64,000 bases of DNA, from NCBI GenBank assembly GCA_949128115.1, contig OX421966.1:5208001-5272000 (forward strand), in the 5' to 3' direction. Each line of letters opens with the position of its first letter. The stretch's first letter is position 1. The DNA is from Anaspis maculata (lineage: Eukaryota; Arthropoda; Insecta; Coleoptera; Scraptiidae). The notes under the pieces were generated by a model. That model was not told the DNA's origin. It ran no database searches and worked only from the letters and a program-made list of their open reading frames with translations. Shown one piece after another: positions 57,801 through 64,000 of this stretch. Position numbers and translations under genes: made by a program.

Positions 57801-60800
57801 GTTTTCTCTCTCGTCTTCTTCCTCGTTCTAGTCCTCCTCGTCTTCTCCTCCTCCCTCGATATTCCTCTTTCTCCTTTTTCATCAAATTCTCCTTTTTTGC
57901 TCTCCTCGTCCTGTTACTTTCCCTACTCCTACTCCTCCTCGTCTACGTTCTCTTTATACTCGTGCTTTCTCTCTTTATCCTACTCAATCCTATCGTTCTC
58001 TTCATTGTTATCTTCCTTGTTCTCGTCCTGATCCTTGTTCTCCTGGCAGTCGTCATCCTTCTCTTCATTCTCGTGGCTCTCCCCTTTCTCTTTCTCATCT
58101 TCTGCTGCCTCCTACTTCTCGACTTCATTGTTCTTCTCTGATCAAAGTTTACTCCTCTTATGCCTCGCCCCTGCGTCCTAGTTTTTCCCTCGTTTCCTTC
58201 GTGATCCTCCTTGTCCCGTTCTCATCTTTGTACTTGTTTTCGTCGCCCTCCTCTTGTTGCTCCCTTTTATGATCCTACTCATCCTCGTTTTTCGAGTCTT
58301 CTATCTCATCCTCCTCATACTTCACGTCTTCTTCCTCATCCTGATGTGGTGGGACAATGAGCCCAAAAATGAGGGTTCCATCACTCCCGCCACTTGATAT
58401 AGAATCAAATCAATCTTTCCTTATTCTCGTCCTCTTCTTCCACGTCCTCCTCGTCATTTTCGCCTTCGTCCTATTTGTCCACTCCATTTGCGTCCTCGTC
58501 TTTGTCCTCGTGATTCTCCTCGTCGTCCTCGTTTTTCATCGTCTGTTTTCTCGTCTTTCGTTTTCTTGTTTTTCTCGTTCTCTTTCTCGTCTTCCTCGTC
58601 GTCGTCTCTCTCGAACTTTTTCTTATTTTCCTTGTTCAAATTTCGCTCCCCCTCCACCTTCTCGTCCTCTTGTTCCCTCTCATCAGGTTTTGCTCCTGTT
58701 CCTCATATTCGACCTCTCTTTTGCCTCCTACTCATCTTCCTCACTGCCCTCCTCGTGCTTCCCTCGTCCTGTTCTGTTTCCCGTCCTCGTTTTTTTTGGC
58801 CTTCTTGTGCTCCCCCACTCTTTGCAATCTACTCGTTCTTGTGATTCTTCTCTTCCTCTTCGCCCTTTCCTATATCGTTTTTTTTCCTCGTCATTTTCCT
58901 TCTAGCCTTTCCGTCTCTTTCTATCATATACTGTCCTCTGTGACATTCTCGTTTTCCTCCTCATGCTCCTTCTTTCATCGTTCTCCTTAGTCCTCGTTCT
59001 CCTTTGTCCTTGTTCTCCTTTGTCCTTATTCTTATCTTTGTCCTACTCATCCACCTCGTTCCCTCCCGCGTATTCTTTCTTGTCTTCCTCGTTGTTCTCG
59101 TCCTGATTCTCGTCTCCTCTCTCCTCGTCGTCTTTGTCTTCGTCCCTCTCGTGCTTCTTTGTGTCCTGTTGTGCGTCCTCGTTTTTTCGTTGCTCTTGTG
59201 CTTCTTGAAACTTGAATTGAATTGAATTATCATTCCGTTCTCCTTCCCGTCTCCGTTCTCTTCGTCTTCTTCGTGCGCCCTTTCGTGATCCTACTGGTCC
59301 TCCCCGTTCTTTCCATCGTTTCTTTTCTCATTATCCTTGCCTTCTTCCTGGTACTTCTTCTCGTGCTCCTTGTCGTCCTTGTCTACGTTCTTCTCGTCCT
59401 TTTCTTCCTCCTCCTTCTCGTTCTTTTCTAGCAAATTTTCCTGGTCCTCCTTCTTCGTACCATTCTCCTCCTCGTCCTCGTGCTCCCCTTCGTGATTCTA
59501 ATTACTTTTTTCGTTTTCTCTCTCGTGTTCTTCGTCGTTCTAGTCCTCCTCTTCTCGCTCTCCTTTCTTGGTATTCCCCGTTCTCCCCTTCCATCAAATT
59601 GTGCTTCTCTTCTATCTTCTCGTCCTCCTCAGTGTCCTTCTGGTTTTCATCTTCATTCTCCTTGTGGTCCTCTCCGTGATTCTGCTTGTCCTCTTCTTCT
59701 CTTCATCTTTTTCGTCCTCCTCCTGATGTCTTTTGTAAGTCTTTGGAAAACTTCATCCAGAATAGTTGAAAGTTATGCTCCATCTGTCATCTATTCTATC
59801 AAAAGTTGTATTATCATCAAAATAATAACGGAGTTCATTTCAATAACTCTTAAAACCTCGTTTTGCTCATTGTTTTTTCTCGTCGTGCGCCATTTCCTTC
59901 TGATACTTCTTGTTGTGCTCCTTGTCGTCCTTGTCTTCGTTCTCCTCGTCCTCCTTATCGTCCTCATCCTTCTCCTCTTCTTCTTCTCCCTGTTTTCCTC
60001 TCGCAAATTCGTCCTCCTGATCCTCCTTGCAGTCTTCTTCGTACCACTCTCCCTCCCACCCTCGCCCTTTTCCTACTCTTTGTCGATCCTACTTGTCTTT
60101 CTCGTTTTCTCTCTCGTCTCCTCCTCCTTCCTCGATATTCCTCTCTCTCCTCTTTTATCAAATTCTCCTTTTTCGCTCTTTTCGTCCTATTACTCTTCCT
60201 ACTCCTACTCCTCCTCGTCTACGTTCTCTTTATACTCGTGCTTCCCCTCTTTATCCTACTCGATCCTATCGTTCTCTTCATTGTTATCTTCCTTGTTCCA
60301 GTCCTGATCCTTTTTCTTGTGCCAGTCGTCATCCTTCTCTTCATTCTCGTGGTTCTCCTCTTTCTCATCTTCTTCCGCCTCCTCCTTCTCGACTTTTTCA
60401 TTGTTCTTCTCTGATCTCAAAGTTTACTCCTCTTATGCCTCGCCCCCGCGTCCTAGTTTAATTTCTCGTTTCCTTCGTGCTTCTCCTTGTCCCGTTCTCA
60501 TCTTTGTACTCGTTCTCGTCACCCTCCTTTTGTTGCTCCCTTTCATGATCCTACTCGTCCTCGTTTTTCGAGTCTTCTTTCTCATCCTCCTCATACTTCA
60601 CGTCTTCTTCCTCATCCTGATGTGGTGGGACAATGGGCCCAAAAATTAGGCTTGCGTGCCGGATGGAACTATGTTCCATCACTCTTGTCACTCAATCCAG
60701 AATTAATTTTTCCTTATTCTCGTCCTCTTCTTCCACGTCCTCCTCGTCATTTTCGCCTTCGTCCTATTTGTCCACTCCATTTTCGTCCTCGTCTTTGTCC

Positions 60801-60830
60801 TCGTGATACACTGTGGTAGAACGCCCTAAA
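54870..60830 (+). repeat. 6-kb polypyrimidine block with a ~2.3-kb tandem duplication
   Basis: The plus strand is almost only C and T (ctcgtcctcgtgctcctc-type words) for ~6 kb. Unit 1 (~56.2-58.5 kb) and unit 2 (~58.5-60.8 kb) align over their length: cccctccaccttctcgtcct near 56,325 and 58,655; tcatccagaatagttgaaag at 57,418 and 59,754; tccttattctcgtcctcttc at 58,420 and 60,713. Offsets are 2.29-2.34 kb. 54.87-56.2 kb is a more diverged stretch of the same kind. Long open frames of Ser/Leu/Phe (plus) or Arg/Lys/Glu/Thr (minus) here are a result of composition. Confidence 0.9.
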
Positions 60831-60839
60831 ATTATAAAA

Positions 60840-62676
60840 TAAAAGGGAATTAAATATTTATAGCCCAGGCATTCTAGTCGAAAAATCGTGGTAAGCCGTA
60901 ACAAATTCCCTCAAAGCTGAATTGAGGTACATATGTTCTATTGGACCTACGGAACAACATATCAAAATACTCGGACTTACACCCTCGTGCGTCCTTTGAT
61001 TTTCATCCTCAAAGGTCAAGTTCTAAGAATTAGAGAGATACCTATCTCCAAGCTGTTCCTGCAAATGAACGGAGTATCCGATCAATATAAGATATGTTTC
61101 AAATGAGCAAAAGAGATTTGTTGTTAGTGATTAAGTGTGTGAGGGAGCCTTTGTAACTCTTCCGATTGGTTAGTTCTGCGGGAAAAGCGGCTGAGTGTTG
61201 ATTTGTCGCCCGGATATTTCAGGAAAAACCATGTGAGAATTTAAAGCCTCAAGCAATGTCGTACAAAGTTGAATATTGATATATAACTGGTATGATCCCT
61301 AAGGAAGAACATATCAAAATATTTGGACTTACACCTCTGTGCCTCCTACGATTTTGGGGCTTTGAATATCCAGTCAAAAAATTCACCCAGACACTTTTCT
61401 CTAAAACTGTTCCTGTGGACGAACCAATCATTTCAACAATATAAGGAGCATTTCTGCTTGATAGTGGCGTTAATAGTACGCGCAAGGTGGAATTTCTCTC
61501 CTGGATCTTTGAATGAGAAACATGTAAAAATATTTTGTGATGGCCAATAAAGTTGAGCATTGTTAATAGGCTCTTCTTCCCATCTCCGAAACAGACCCAA
61601 GTGATGAGACTGATGAGTGAACAGTTGATATTCACAGTGCTCATCCCGAAAAAATGAATTCCCTACAAAAAAATTGTGGTTTCTTCATTTAGGGGCATCA
61701 TTGTCTGAAGCTGTCAAAAATAAAAATTACCGACAAATCCTATATTTATGTTTATCTTGGACAAAAACAGCATCAATTGCTTACGCCTATTCATATTACA
61801 AAGTCAGAGCATCAATTTTTTATTAAACAAGTTCTACATCTCCTTTTTTTTTCTGAAAATGGAATAGCGGCTACAGAAAATATGATTTTATGTTTCTATT
61901 GCCCGATAGATACAATAGCTTTTGGTATTTTCTGATATAGGAAGAACTTCGGTTAGTATTACACTCAAAAACAGTGGAACCGCTCCATCATTCATCAGTT
62001 AAAAAAAAGAACTGCAAAAATTGTATGCATTTTCGAGAGAAAATTGGGCATATAATCACTTTCACAACAGATCAATTTTCTGATCTTGTAATGAATACAG
62101 GCACATTGTTTTTATCGTTTTCAGGTATAAAATGGTTGAGAACAATGAATTCTGTTGCAAATACTCAATTGAGATGATTCTAACCATACGGAAACCGAAA
62201 TTACAAAACGACCATTTCAGATGGCAAAAATCGTCGTTTTTTCAGTAAAACTTGTTTAGTCGTGTTTCAATTCAATTTTAAACACCATATTTGATATCAG
62301 AAGCTAAGATTCAGTTGGAAACGATACCACACTTGCCGATATCAATTCGAGGTTTTTGAGAGGAAAACAAAATAAATTTTGCCGATCTTCTTTTTTTTCA
62401 GGCAACCCTAACTACTTATCAACAATTCAAACGTCTAGCAAATATTGTGAAGCCTTGAGGCATCTAAATATGATTTTTTTTCATTCATATAAGCCACAGG
62501 GTGTCATTCAGGCATTTAAAATGGCAATATTTAGCCCCCTCCCCACAATCAATGACGCACAAGAGTGTGCCACCGAGTATTTTGATATGTTATTCCTTAG
62601 GTCTTACAGGGCCCGTATACCAAATTTCAGCTTTGTGGGAATTTGTTGCGGGTTAAAACCTAATATGCCTGGGCTA
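60840..62676. repeat. Repeat-rich tail with direct and inverted copies
   Basis: A ~350-bp unit at ~60,945 (aacatatcaaaatactcgga, cttacacc) recurs directly at ~61,305. Part of it returns inverted at ~62,573 (gtattttgatatgttattcc), giving 60,951-62,600 transposon-like ends. A cacagggtgtcattcagg motif is at 62,495. No coding region supported. Confidence 0.6.
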
Positions 62677-64000
62677 TTAGGAATAAATTAGAATTACGGG
62701 CAGACTTGGGAAGTGACGAAACTGTACACGGGGTGATGGGGAGTCAAGAAAGCATGCAGGCATCGACGTTTGTAGGCCAGAGGGTTGGGACGGGAGACGG
62801 GGTGTGGTAACAAGAAGGGTCCATGAATAGAGTCTGGAGTGAAGAAAAGATTCGAGTGGGGAGAGTCGAGGACAATGGGTGTTTATTGCTGTGAGAAAAA
62901 TTATCACTCGACAAGAATAAGTTAATCAAAGTTCTGAAACACTGTGATTATTTGTAGTGTATCAGTTACGAAAATAGGAGATATTAAGGCAAGTCTGATT
63001 TCCATTTTGTAATCGAATGCGAATTGTTTAAATAAGGTTGAAGTAATTGTTTCGGTTTAGAAAATGATAGTAGGTTTTGTTTGATCTTTTGAACAGCCAT
63101 GATAAGCGTCAAGCCGAGTTCAATTCACTGTAGTTGCTTTGAGTTTTTAAATGCGGATTCTTGTTTTCAGATAACTACCTTCCAGACACCAGAAAAAGGA
63201 TGAAAACCTCAGTTACCCTTGAAGACATTTGGTTTCCGACAGAGCATGATTTTGTAGACTCTATTAGCTTGAGACAAGCACTAGCAGTATTTATGCAAAT
63301 CAAATCTGGGCAAAATCTCGATCACGCGAAATCTCCCCCATAGAATAAAAGTTTTAACCCTCTCGCGCGACAAAGAATTTAAAAGCATGAGGTCGAGTTT
63401 CCAAAGAGAAAACCCCTTGAGTAATGCCATGAAAATTCAGTGTCGTTTCGAAAAACACTTCAAGATAAGAAAGGAAAATAACATCTATTTTGCAGGCTGT
63501 TTAATTAGAGGCTCATTGCGATGACTTGTACCCCTGATTGTAAATTTGCGTAAAGGTATTGAACCTAGCGTGAAATAGAGCTGCTGGATAAGTCTATAAA
63601 TTATAAACTATAGCACCAGCCGGATATAAAATCTATGGAATGTCAACACTCAAATTGTATATTAATATTTTATATAGTAAATTATTTGATCAATAATTAT
63701 AATAATGGCTATACATTCGAAAGATCAAGACAAAACTCAGTAAACAACAATCTCTCTCTTAGTACAATTAAATAGTAAAGATTTTTTTTCGTGCCAGTGT
63801 AAATGGACGAGAAGGAAGAAGGGTTGAAATAAAAAACTGGACGAAGAATTAATAAATTAGGCAGGGAATTAAACTTAAGTACGCTATAGGAAAGGGGTTC
63901 ACCAATAGTTCGGCAAATCAGGAAGAATGAGAACGGACTTAACTTGCAAAGGTTGAACAAATTCGTCGTAGAATTGCGAACGTAATTAAGAGGTACTTTT
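62676..64000 (-). repeat. ~1.4-kb repeat, copy 2 (inverted relative to 42,715-44,162)
   Basis: The reverse complement follows copy 1 from taatttattcctaa (62,676 end) through gttcgtcac-type, aaatcagacttgcct, catccggctggtgctata and gaactattggtgaacccc to the window edge, where it is cut. It lacks the MITE found in copy 1. A 60-codon plus-strand frame at 63,161 after an acceptor-like ttgttttcag belongs to this repeat and is not an ATR exon. Confidence 0.85.

Noticed and set aside
63161..63343. 60-codon frame after ttgttttcag as a further ATR exon
   Set aside because: No similarity to FAT or kinase sequence, and the segment belongs to a repeat whose inverted copy lies at 43.4-43.7 kb.
1..64000. 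CRISPR arrays, operons, ribosome binding sites, rRNA or tRNA genes
   Set aside because: Spliced eukaryotic genes and transposon-rich DNA throughout. The regular repeats found are satellites, with no unique spacers. No tRNA or rRNA sequence was recognised.

Overview
The window reads as a stretch of insect (arthropod) nuclear DNA. The three genes I recognise are spliced, with GT-AG introns, and their exons are GC-rich islands in AT-rich, repeat-filled introns and spacers. I cannot name the species. The mix of Tc1/pogo-type, hAT-like and non-LTR relics with very many TACAGGGTG-ended inverted repeats is compatible with a repeat-rich insect genome such as a beetle or bug, but that is inference.

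Layout. 1-5140: a Tc1-like relic, a large foldback, a tandem satellite and another inverted repeat. 5141-5655: an unexplained GC-rich island. 6090-16.6 kb, minus strand: PGS1, the mitochondrial phosphatidylglycerophosphate synthase of cardiolipin synthesis, in three coding exons plus a probable untranslated first exon. Its 7.8-kb intron holds a broken ~75-bp tandem array, an 'aattcc' minisatellite and a 1.2-kb foldback. 16.7-26.4 kb: transposon debris, including a nested palindrome of 3.6 kb. 26,960-27,484, minus strand: SNU13 (15.5K/hoip), whose first coding exon is the ATG alone. 27.5-34.0 kb: spacer with a broken non-LTR retrotransposon and a hAT-like element. 34,032 to 52,917, plus strand: five exons of the checkpoint kinase gene ATR (mei-41 in flies), covering the N-terminal HEAT/UME part and the start of the FAT domain. 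The rest of FAT, the kinase domain and FATC are not in the window. 52.9-64 kb: apparent ATR intron, dominated by 6 kb of polypyrimidine DNA built from two ~2.3-kb tandem units, and ending in an inverted partner of a 1.4-kb repeat that also lies in ATR intron 1.

SNU13 and ATR are transcribed divergently, 6.5 kb apart. A ~55-bp motif, partly identical, lies upstream of both start codons in the same orientation relative to each gene. The three genes work in unrelated processes (lipid synthesis, splicing/snoRNP assembly, DNA-damage signalling), so I see no functional cluster.

I find no convincing new protein system. The most unusual content is structural: a family of foldback elements whose arms are built from repeating TACAGGGTG modules, several of them inside transcribed introns, and the strand-asymmetric polypyrimidine block in the ATR intron. 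All coordinates of repeats were read by eye and may be off by a few bases to a few tens of bases.
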